Shown: positions 42,790 to 53,900 of the stretch, piece after piece | Numbering within the stretch: the stretch's first letter is position 1 | Layout: every line of letters begins with the position of its first letter | NCBI RefSeq assembly: GCF_035046485.1 | Contig: NC_085137.1 | Location: 5,805,977-5,869,976 of the forward strand | DNA: 64,000 bases | Direction: 5' to 3' | From: Aedes albopictus | Lineage: Eukaryota > Arthropoda > Insecta > Diptera > Culicidae | Notes under the pieces: generated by a model | Databases searched by the model: none | What the model was told of the DNA's origin: nothing | What the model saw: only the letters and a program-made list of their open reading frames with translations | Program-made: the position numbers and the translations under genes

Positions 42790-44085
42790 CTATGTGCGCT
42801 GAGGGAAGTTAAGGATGCTATCCACCAGCTCAACAAAGTGACTCATCAAGATGGGCCTAGAAAAGTTTGTAATCAGTTTGCACCGGTTAGTAGTCAGGAT
42901 TTGGGAAACTGAACAGCTACCGGAAAAGTGGAAGGAAGAGGAAATCTGCCGTATTCAAAGGCGACTATTTGGAATGTGAGAACTTCCGAGCGATCACACT
43001 TCTGAATGCCGCCTACAAAGTGATATCCCATATCATCTTCCGTCGTCTGCTACTTAAAACGAATGAGTTCGTGGAAAGTTATTAAGCCGGCTTCATCAAC
43101 GGCCGGTCGACAACGGACCAGATTTTCACCTCACGACAAATCCTCCAGAAATATCCTGAATACCAGGTCCAAAAGCATCACCTGTTCATCGACTTCAAAG
43201 TGGCATACGACAGTATCGACCGCGCAGCGCTATGGAAAATCATGGACGAAAACGGCTTTCCTGGGAAGCTGACCAGACTGATTAAAGCAACGATGGACGG
43301 TGTGCAAAACTGCGTAAGTGTTTTGGGTGAACTATTCAGTTCATTCAAATTTCGCCGAGCACTGCGACAAGGTGACGGACTCTCATGCCTACTCTTCAAC
43401 ATCGCTATGGAAGGTGTGATGCGACGAGCCGGGCCAACAGCCGGGGAATGATTTTTACAAAATCCGGTCAATTTGTGTGCTTTGCGGACGACATGGACAT
43501 TATCACCTGAACATTTGGAACGGTGGCAGAACTGTACACTCACCTCAAATGCGAAGCAGCAAAGGTTGAACTGTTGGTGAATGCGTTTAAAACAAAGTAG
43601 GTACATGCTGGCAGGCGGAACCGAACACGACCGAATCCGTCTGGGTATAACTTCGAGGTTGTGGAGGAATTCGTCTACCTCGGATCCTTACTGACGGCTG
43701 ACAACAACGTGAGTCGAGAAATTCCGAGGCGCATCATCAGCGAAAGTCGGGCCTTCTACGGGCTCCAAAAGAAGCTGCGATCTAAAAAGATTCACCCACG
43801 CACCAAATGCACCATGTACACAACGCTAATAAGACCGATGGTCCTCTACGGACACGAGACATGGACCATGATCGAGGAGGACCTGCAAGCACTCGCAGTT
43901 TTCTAGCGATACGTACCAAGGACGACATTCTGCGGTGTGCAGGACAAGGATAAAGCACGAGCTCGCTGCACTCTACGGCGAACCCAGCATCCAGAAGGTG
44001 GCCACAGCCGGAAGGATACGGTGGGCAGCATGCTGCAAATGCGGAACTCGGGATAAGAATCACGCGACAATTTTCGTGGGTAGAT
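42790..44085 (+). pseudogene. RTE-like non-LTR retrotransposon, broken reverse transcriptase
   Basis: Most of an RT domain can be followed through several stops and frameshifts. Visible segments are ENFRAITLLNAAYKVI, GFINGRSTTDQIFT, LFIDFKVAYDSIDRAALWKI (first catalytic Asp), LRQGDGLSCLLFNIAMEGVM and FVCFADDMDII (catalytic DD, near 43479-43500). The C-terminal part has EEFVYLGSLLTADNNVSREI, LYGHETWTM and LAALYGEPSI-like sequence. In-frame stops occur near 43083, 43449, 43508, 43598 and 43903. The wording matches the RTE-like elements common in Aedes; the clade is inferred. Nothing indicates activity. Confidence 0.85.
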
Positions 44086-44939
44086 CGTTAACTTGTGGAT
44101 CAAATCACCTACCAAAGGTGGCTCCAAGGTCCACGCCTTACCCTGCCCTACTAACAAATACACCTTCCCGAGACAATTGTGGGGGTGCTGTGGATTCCAC
44201 GGAATCTAGTAACAACGGCTGCCGAAGTAACATTTCTTCCCTTCTCGATGACCGTAAGGACGTGGCCGTCGGCGTTATTGACTTTCAAATATTGAACTAT
44301 TGAATCGTGCACATTTAGAGTGTGTAGCTAGTCTCAAGCACCATTCATTATTCTCTGTGCAACTTCGATTGTTGTGGTCAATCACGGAGTAGCAACTATG
44401 ATGTGTACGGTTATCTTTGCTTTGCTATATCAAGGTCATCCACATGTCACTTGAATTTTGTAAAAAGGATATTTTCAGGAACGAGAAAGGCACTATTACT
44501 TAGGGTTTTTTTTTTTGTGTACAACAATAGCCGATTCATAAATGTTGTGGTCCTTTCGGCAAGTTTATATGCAACATATTTTCCGGCTTGGATGTATCAT
44601 AAAACCCTATGTGCCTTCTTTCATAGGAGTTTGCAAGACATCTACATTTTTGAACGTTATGTTACGCAAAAATGTATAATAAAGACCTCTGGGACATTAT
44701 GGTCTCGGACGGTATGATACTGCATCATATTTTGTCTACCGATTCCATGAATAGTTTTCCAAAGTTCAGCAATGCTAATTGTTTGTAAACCTGTTTTATG
44801 AAAGTTTACGCAAAAATCCACGAAATAGCATGCGATAGGCTGTCGGACTGTTTTAGCGTAAATAACCCCCTTTCCGACAGGTCTTATAATGGTTCGATAC
44901 CCTTCTTTTTTAGTGTAAATCAGAGAAATCTCAAGGTAC
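44086..44939. other. 3' flank of HIRA
   Basis: The HIRA 3' UTR should lie here on the minus strand. No AATAAA was found close to the stop on that strand. No other gene is seen. Confidence 0.35.
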
Positions 44940-47900
44940 TTACAGGGGCTTCAGCTTCTCGATCTGACCGTCGCCAAGCGGTTTCATTACCACATCGTCG
45001 ATGCTGGACTGACTTTGGGGTCTCCGTTTGAGCTGGTCCGAGTACTCCATGTAGATTCGCTGCCACTTGGGTTGCAGCCTGAGCTGCGATAGGATTTCCT
45101 CCAGCAACGTGTGCTTGGGAATTCCCAGAATGGACGAATCGGACCCAGAGTGGAACGGAGATCCGAGCAGACCGTCTAGGACTTGGCGGATTTTCGTTTC
45201 GGTACCGTGCTGGGCTAGCTGGTAGCCCAGCATTAGGTACCAGTGTTTCATTTCAGTCGGGGAATTGATCGTTTCGGCTATTTTGATCTGGTTCTCCACG
45301 AATACCAGCATGGCCTCAAACTGCCAGGCTACGTTAGGACTGAAAAAGAAACAATAGAATAAGTTTTGATGGATAAACTACCGATTGATTGACAGCGAAC
45401 TTACTTATCCAAGAAGCTCCTGGCGTTCAGGGGTTGGAAGTTGGAAAATGACTGCACCGTGGTCAGTGGGAATGCTTTCAAGTTGCGCGCCACAGCGCCC
45501 ACTTTGGTGGTCATCAGACCATGGCGCATTATCGGATCCATTGAGTTAGTTATGAGCCAGCTTTCCAGCTTTTTGCTGTAGGTAAACGACGATCCGTTCG
45601 ACAGAATGATAAATGGAACACCCTGATCCGATACATGTAGAAGGGTAGCGAAACCTGCAATTGAAAAATAAGAGATAATAAGGATGTTCAGAAACATAAC
45701 TGATCATCATTTCTTGTCGCAAAGCTCGGAAAGCTTGTGTACGAAGCTAAGAAAGTTTCTAGATGAAGCTCGTTTAGCTTCTGGACGAAGCTCGGAAAGC
45801 TTCTGGACGAAGCTCGGAAAGCTTCTGGACGAAGCTCGGAAAGCTTCTGGACGAAGCTCGGAAAGCTTCTGGACGAAGCTCGGAAAGCTTCTGGACGAAG
45901 CTCGGAAAGCTTCTGGACGAAGCTCGGAAAGCTTCTGGACGAAGCTCGGAAAGCTTCTGGACGAAGCTCGGAAAGCTTCTGGACGAAGCTCGGAAAGCTT
46001 CTGGACGAAGCTCGGAAAGCTTCTGGACGAAGCTCGGAAAGCTTCTGGACGAAGCTCGGAAAGCTTCTGGACGAAGCTCGGAAAGCTTCTGGACGAAGCT
46101 CGGAAAGCTTCTGGACGAAGCTCGGAAAGCTTCTGGACGAAGCTCGGAAAGCTTCTGGACGAAGCTCGGAAAGCTTCTGGACGAAGCTCGGAAAGCTTCT
46201 GGACGAAGCTCGGAAAGCTTCTGGACGAAGCTCGGAAAGCTTCTGGACGAAGCTCGGAAAGCTTCTGGACGAAGCTCGGAAAGCTTCTGGACGAAGCTCG
46301 GAAAGCTTCTGGACGAAGCTCGCAAAGGTTCTGGACGAAGCTCTGAAAGGTTCTGGACGAAGCTCGGAAAGCTTCTGGACGAAGCTCGGAAAGCATCTGG
46401 ACGAAGCTCGGAAAGCTTCTGGACGAAGCTCGGAAAGCTTCTGGATGAAGCTCGGAAAGCTTCTGGACGAAGCTCGGAAAGCTTCTGGACGAAGCTCTGA
46501 AAGCTTCTGGACGAAGCTCGGAAAGCTTCTGGACGAAGCTCGGAAAGGTTCTGGACGAAGCTCTGAAAGGTTCTGGACGAAGCCTGGAAAGCTTCTGGAC
46601 GAAGCCTGGAAAGCTTCTGGACGAAGCTCGGAAAGCTTCTGGACGAAGCTCAGAAAGCTTCTGGACGAAGCCTGGAAAGCTTCTGGACGAAGCCTGGAAA
46701 GCTTCTGGACGAAGCCTGGAAAGCTTCTGGACGAAGCCTGGAAAGCTTCTGGACGAAGCCTGGAAAGCTTCTGGACGAAGCCTGGAAAGCTTCTGGACGA
46801 AGCCTGGAAAGCTTCTGGACGAAGCCTGGAAAGCTTCTGGACGAAGCCTGGAAAGCTTCTGGACGAAGCCTGGAAAGCTTCTGGACGAAGCCTGGAAAGC
46901 TTCTGGACGAAGCCTGGAAAGCTTCTGGACGAAGCCTGGAAAGCTTCTGGACGAAGCCTGGAAAGCTTCTGGACGAAGCCTGGAAAGCTTCTGGACGAAG
47001 CCTGGAAAGCTTCTGGACGAAGCCTGGAAAGCTTCTGGACGAAGCCTGGAAAGCTTCTGGACGAAGCCTGGAAAGCTTCTGGACGAAGCCTGGAAAGCTT
47101 CTGGACGAAGCCTGGAAAGCTTCTGGACGAAGCCTGGAAAGCTTCTGGACGAAGCCTGGAAAGCTTCTGGACGAAGCCTGGAAAGCTTCTGGACGAAGCC
47201 TGGAAAGCTTCTGGACGAAGCCTGGAAAGCTTCTGGACGAAGCCTGGAAAGCTTCTGGACGAAGCCTGGAAAGCTTCTGGACGAAGCCTGGAAAGCTTCT
47301 GGACGAAGCCTGGAAAGCTTCTGGACGAAGCCTGGAAAGCTTCTGGACGAAGCCTGGAAAGCTTCTGGACGAAGCCTGGAAAGCTTCTGGACGAAGCCTG
47401 GAAAGCTTCTGGACGAAGCCTGGAAAGCTTCTGGACGAAGCCTGGAAAGCTTCTGGACGAAGCCTGGAAAGCTTCTGGACGAAGCCTGGAAAGCTTCTGG
47501 ACGAAGCCTGGAAAGCTTCTGGACGAAGCCTGGAAAGCTTCTGGACGAAGCCTGGAAAGCTTCTGGACGAAGCCTGGAAAGCTTCTGGACGAAGCCTGGA
47601 AAGCTTCTGGACGAAGCCTGGAAAGCTTCTGGACGAAGCCTGGAAAGCTTCTGGACGAAGCCTGGAAAGCTTCTGGACGAAGCCTGGAAAGCTTCTGGAC
47701 GAAGCCTGGAAAGCTTCTGGACGAAGCCTGGAAAGCTTCTGGACGAAGCCTGGAAAGCTTCTGGACGAAGCCTGGAAAGCTTCTGGACGAAGCCTGGAAA
47801 GCTTCTGGACGAAGCCTGGAAAGCTTCTGGACGAAGCCTGGAAAGCTTCTGGACGAAGCCTGGAAAGCTTCTGGACGAAGCCTGGAAAGCTTCTGGACGA

Positions 47901-50900
47901 AGCCTGGAAAGCTTCTGGACGAAGCCTGGAAAGCTTCTGGACGAAGCCTGGAAAGCTTCTGGACGAAGCCTGGAAAGCTTCTGGACGAAGCCTGGAAAGC
48001 TTCTGGACGAAGCCTGGAAAGCTTCTGGACGAAGCCTGGAAAGCTTCTGGACGAAGCCTGGAAAGCTTCTGGACGAAGCCTGGAAAGCTTCTGGACGAAG
48101 CCTGGAAAGCTTCTGGACGAAGCCTGGAAAGCTTCTGGACGAAGCCTGGAAAGCTTCTGGACGAAGCCTGGAAAGCTTCTGGACGAAGCCTGGAAAGCTT
48201 CTGGACGAAGCCTGGAAAGCTTCTGGACGAAGCCTGGAAAGCTTCTGGACGAAGCCTGGAAAGCTTCTGGACGAAGCCTGGAAAGCTTCTGGACGAAGCC
48301 TGGAAAGCTTCTGGACGAAGCCTGGAAAGCTTCTGGACGAAGCCTGGAAAGCTTCTGGACGAAGCCTGGAAAGCTTCTGGACGAAGCCTGGAAAGCTTCT
48401 GGACGAAGCCTGGAAAGCTTCTGGACGAAGCCTGGAAAGCTTCTGGACGAAGCCTGGAAAGCTTCTGGACGAAGCCTGGAAAGCTTCTGGACGAAGCCTG
48501 GAAAGCTTCTGGACGAAGCCTGGAAAGCTTCTGGACGAAGCCTGGAAAGCTTCTGGACGAAGCCTGGAAAGCTTCTGGGCGAAGCCTGGAAAGCTTCTGG
48601 ACGAAGCCTGGAAAGCTTCTGGACGAAGCCTGGAAAGCTTCTGGGCGAAGCCTGGAAAGCTTCTGGACGAAGCCTGGAAAGCTTCTGGACGAAGCCTGGA
48701 AAGCTTCTGGACGAAGCCTGGAAAGCTTCTGGACGAAGCCTGGAAAGCTTCTGGACGAAGCCTGGAAAGCTTCTGGACGAAGCCTGGAAAGCTTCTGGAC
48801 GAAGCCTGGAAAGCTTCTGGACGAAGCCTGGAAAGCTTCTGGACGAAGCCTGGAAAGCTTCTGGACGAAGCCTGGAAAGCTTCTGGACGAAGCCTGGAAA
48901 GCTTCTGGACGAAGCCTGGAAAGCTTCTGGACGAAGCCTGGAAAGCTTCTGGACGAAGCCTGGAAAGCTTCTGGACGAAGCCTGGAAAGCTTCTGGACGA
49001 AGCCTGGAAAACTTCTGGACGAAGCCTGGAAAGCTTCTGGACGAAGCCTGGAAAGCTTCTGGACGAAGCCTGGAAAGCTTCTGGACGAAGCCTGGAAAGC
49101 TTCTGGACGAAGCCTGGAAAGCTTCTGGACGAAGCCTGGAAAGCTTCTGGACGAAGCTCGGAAAGCTTCTGGACGAAGCTCGGAAAGCTTCTGGTTGAAG
49201 CTCGGAAAGCTTCTGGACGAAGCTCGGAAAGCTTCTGGACGAAGCTCGGAAAGCTTCTGGGTGAAGCTCGGAAAGCTTCTGGACGAAGCTCGGAAAGCTC
49301 CTGGACGAAGCTCGGGAAGCTTCTGGACGAAGCTCAGAAAGCTTCTGGACGAAGCTCGGAAAGCTTCTGGACGAAGCTCGGAAAGCTTCTGGACGAAGCT
49401 CGGAAAGCTTCTGGACGAAGCTCGGAAAGCTTCTGGACGAAGCTCGGAAAGCTTCTGGACGAAGCTCGGAAAGCTTCTGGACGAAGCTCGGAAAGCTTCT
49501 GGACGAAGCTCGGAAAGCTTCTGGACGAAGCTCGGAAAGCTTCTGGACGAAGCTCGGAAAGCTTCTGGACGAAGCTCGGAAAGCTTCTGGACGAAGCTCG
49601 GAAAGCTTCTGGACGAAGCTCGGAAAGCTTCTGGACGAAGCTCGCAAAGGTTCTGGACGAAGCTCTGAAAGGTTCTGGACGAAGCCTGGAAAGCTTCTGG
49701 ACGAAGCCTGGAAAGCTTCTGGACGAAGCTCGGAAAGCTTCTGGACGAAGCTCAGAAAGCTTCTGGACGAAGCTCGGAAAGCTTCTGGACGAAGCTCGGA
49801 AAGCTTCTGGATGAAGCTCGGAAAGCTGCTGGACGAAGCTCGGAAAGCTTCTGGACGAAGCTCTGAAAGCTTCTGGACGAAGCTCGGAAAGGTTCTGGAC
49901 GAAGCTCTGAAAGGTTCTGGACGAAGCCTGGAAAGCTTCTGGACGAAGCCTGGAAAGCTTCTGGACGAAGCTCGGAAAGCTTCTGGACGAAGCTCAGAAA
50001 GCTTCTGGACGAAGCCTGGAAAGCTTCTGGACGAAGCCTGGAAAGCTTCTGGACGAAGCCTGGAAAGCTTCTGGACGAAGCCTGGAAAGCTTCTGGACGA
50101 AGCTCGGAAAGCTTCTGGACGAAGCTCGGAAAGCTTCTGGTTGAAGCTCGGAAAGCTTCTGGACGAAGCTCGGAAAGCTTCTGGGTGAAGCTCGGAAAGC
50201 TTCTGGACGAAGCTCGGAAAGCTCCTGGACGAAGCTCGGGAAGCTTCTGGACGAAGCTCAGAAAGCTTCTGGACGAAGCTCGGAAAGCTTCTGGACGAAG
50301 CTCGGAAAGCTTCTGGACGAAGCTCGGAAAGCTTCTGGACGAAGCTCGGAAAGCTTCTGGACGAAGCTCGGAAAGCTTCTGGACGAAGCTCGGAAAGCTT
50401 CTGGACGAAGCTCGGAAAGCTTCTGGACGAAGCTCGGAAAGCTTCTGGACGAAGCTCGGAAAGCTTCTGGACGAAGCTCGGAAAGCTTCTGGACGAAGCT
50501 CGGAAAGCTTCTGGACGAAGCTCGGAAAGCTTCTGGACGAAGCTCGGAAAGCTTCTGGACGAAGCTCGGAAAGCTTCTGGACGAAGCTCGCAAAGGTTCT
50601 GGACGAAGCTCTGAAAGGTTCTGGACGAAGCCTGGAAAGCTTCTGGACGAAGCCTGGAAAGCTTCTGGACGAAGCTCGGAAAGCTTCTGGACGAAGCTCA
50701 GAAAGCTTCTGGACGAAGCTCGGAAAGCTTCTGGACGAAGCTCGGAAAGCTTCTGGATGAAGCTCGGAAAGCTGCTGGACGAAGCTCGGAAAGCTTCTGG
50801 ACGAAGCTCTGAAAGCTTCTGGACGAAGCTCGGAAAGCTTCTGGACGAAGCTCGGAAAGGTTCTGGACGAAGCTCTGAAAGGTTCTGGACGAAGCCTGGA

Positions 50901-53900
50901 AAGCTTCTGGACGAAGCCTGGAAAGCTTCTGGACGAAGCTCGGAAAGCTTCTGGACGAAGCTCAGAAAGCTTCTGGACGAAGCCTGGAAAGCTTCTGGAC
51001 GAAGCCTGGAAAGCTTCTGGACGAAGCCTGGAAAGCTTCTGGACGAAGCCTGGAAAGCTTCTGGACGAAGCCTGGAAAGCTTCTGGACGAAGCCTGGAAA
51101 GCTTCTGGACGAAGCCTGGAAAGCTTCTGGACGAAGCTCGGAAAGCTTCTGGACGAAGCTCGGAAAGCTTCTGGACGAAGCTCGGAAAGCTTCTGGACGA
51201 AGCTCGGAAAGCTTCTGGACGAAGCTCGGAAAGCTTCTGGACGAAGCTCGGAAAGCTTCTGGACGAAGCTCGGAAAGCTTCTGGACGAAGCTCGGAAAGC
51301 TTCTGGACGAAGCTCGGAAAGCTTCTGGACGAAGCTCGGAAAGGTTCTGGACGAAGCTCTGAAAGGTTCTGGACGAAGCCTGGAAAGCTTCTGGACGAAG
51401 CCTGGAAAGCTTCTGGACGAAGCCTGGAAAGCTTCTGGACGAAGCCTGGAAAGCTTCTGGACGAAGCCTGGAAAGCTTCTGGACGAAGCTCGGAAAGCTT
51501 CTGGACGAAGCTCAGAAAGCTTCTGGACGAAGCTCGGAAAGCTTCTGGACGAAGCTCGGAAAGCTTCTGGACGAAGCTCGGAAAGCTTCTGGACGAAGCT
51601 CGGAAAGCTTCTGGATGAAGCTCGGAAAGCTTCTGGACGAAGCTCGGAAAGCTTCTGGACGAAGCTCTGAAAGCTTCTGGACGAAGCTCGGAAAGCTTCT
51701 GGACGAAGCTCGGAAAGGTTCTGGACGAAGCTCTGAAAGCTTCTGGACGAAGCCTGGAAAGCTTCTGGACGAAGCTCGGAAAGCTTCTGGACGAAGCTCA
51801 GAAAGCTTCTGGACGAAGCCTGGAAAGCTTCTGGACGAAGCCTGGAAAGCTTCTGGACGAAGCCTGGAAAGCTTCTGGACGAAGCCTGGAAAGCTTCTGG
51901 ACGAAGCCTGGAAAGCTTCTGGACGAAGCCTGGAAAGCTTCTGGACGAAGCCTGGAAAGCTTCTGGACGAAGCCTGGAAAGCTTCTGGACGAAGCCTGGA
52001 AAGCTTCTGGACGAAGCCTGGAAAGCTTCTGGACGAAGCCTGGAAAGCTTCTGGACGAAGCCTGGAAAGCTTCTGGACGAAGCCTGGAAAGCTTCTGGAC
52101 GAAGCCTGGAAAGCTTCTGGACGAAGCCTGGAAAGCTTCTGGACGAAGCCTGGAAAGCTTCTGGACGAAGCCTGGAAAGCTTCTGGACGAAGCCTGGAAA
52201 GCTTCTGGACGAAGCCTGGAAAGCTTCTGGACGAAGCCTGGAAAGCTTCTGGACGAAGCCTGGAAAGCTTCTGGACGAAGCCTGGAAAGCTTCTGGACGA
52301 AGCCTGGAAAGCTTCTGGACGAAGCCTGGAAAGCTTCTGGACGAAGCCTGGAAAGCTTCTGGACGAAGCCTGGAAAGCTTCTGGACGAAGCCTGGAAAGC
52401 TTCTGGACGAAGCCTGGAAAGCTTCTGGACGAAGCCTGGAAAGCTTCTGGACGAAGCCTGGAAAGCTTCTGGACGAAGCCTGGAAAGCTTCTGGACGAAG
52501 CCTGGAAAGCTTCTGGACGAAGCCTGGAAAGCTTCTGGACGAAGCCTGGAAAGCTTCTGGACGAAGCCTGGAAAGCTTCTGGACGAAGCCTGGAAAGCTT
52601 CTGGACGAAGCCTGGAAAGCTTCTGGACGAAGCCTGGAAAGCTTCTGGACGAAGCCTGGAAAGCTTCTGGACGAAGCCTGGAAAGCTTCTGGACGAAGCC
52701 TGGAAAGCTTCTGGACGAAGCCTGGAAAGCTTCTGGACGAAGCCTGGAAAGCTTCTGGACGAAGCCTGGAAAGCTTCTGGACGAAGCCTGGAAAGCTTCT
52801 GGACGAAGCCTGGAAAGCTTCTGGACGAAGCCTGGAAAGCTTCTGGACGAAGCCTGGAAAGCTTCTGGACGAAGCCTGGAAAGCTTCTGGACGAAGCCTG
52901 GAAAGCTTCTGGACGAAGCCTGGAAAGCTTCTGGACGAAGCCTGGAAAGCTTCTGGACGAAGCCTGGAAAGCTTCTGGACGAAGCCTGGAAAGCTTCTGG
53001 ACGAAGCCTGGAAAGCTTCTGGACGAAGCCTGGAAAGCTTCTGGACGAAGCCTGGAAAGCTTCTGGACGAAGCCTGGAAAGCTTCTGGACGAAGCCTGGA
53101 AAGCTTCTGGACGAAGCCTGGAAAGCTTCTGGACGAAGCCTGGAAAGCTTCTGGACGAAGCCTGGAAAGCTTCTGGACGAAGCCTGGAAAGCTTCTGGAC
53201 GAAGCCTGGAAAGCTTCTGGACGAAGCCTGGAAAGCTTCTGGACGAAGCCTGGAAAGCTTCTGGACGAAGCCTGGAAAGCTTCTGGACGAAGCCTGGAAA
53301 GCTTCTGGACGAAGCCTGGAAAGCTTCTGGACGAAGCCTGGAAAGCTTCTGGACGAAGCCTGGAAAGCTTCTGGACGAAGCCTGGAAAGCTTCTGGACGA
53401 AGCCTGGAAAGCTTCTGGACGAAGCCTGGAAAGCTTCTGGACGAAGCCTGGAAAGCTTCTGGACGAAGCCTGGAAAGCTTCTGGGCGAAGCCTGGAAAGC
53501 TTCTGGGCGAAGCCTGGAAAGCTTCTGGACGAAGCCTGGAAAGCTTCTGGACGAAGCCTGGAAAGCTTCTGGACGAAGCCTGGAAAGCTTCTGGACGAAG
53601 CCTGGAAAGCTTCTGGACGAAGCCTGGAAAGCTTCTGGACGAAGCCTGGAAAGCTTCTGGACGAAGCCTGGAAAGCTTCTGGACGAAGCCTGGAAAGCTT
53701 CTGGACGAAGCCTGGAAAGCTTCTGGACGAAGCCTGGAAAGCTTCTGGACGAAGCCTGGAAAACTTCTGGACGAAGCCTGGAAAGCTTCTGGACGAAGCC
53801 TGGAAAGCTTCTGGACGAAGCCTGGAAAGCTTCTGGACGAAGCCTGGAAAGCTTCTGGACGAAGCTCGGAAAGCTTCTGGACGAAGCTCGGAAAGCTTCT

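Noticed and set aside
45688..49647. A 1,319-codon open frame on the minus strand (and 917-, 763-, 220-codon frames on the plus strand) made of 22-residue repeats
   Set aside because: They are produced by the 22-bp minisatellite, whose unit has no stop in any of six frames. The region is intronic in HIRA, and similar frames occur on both strands.
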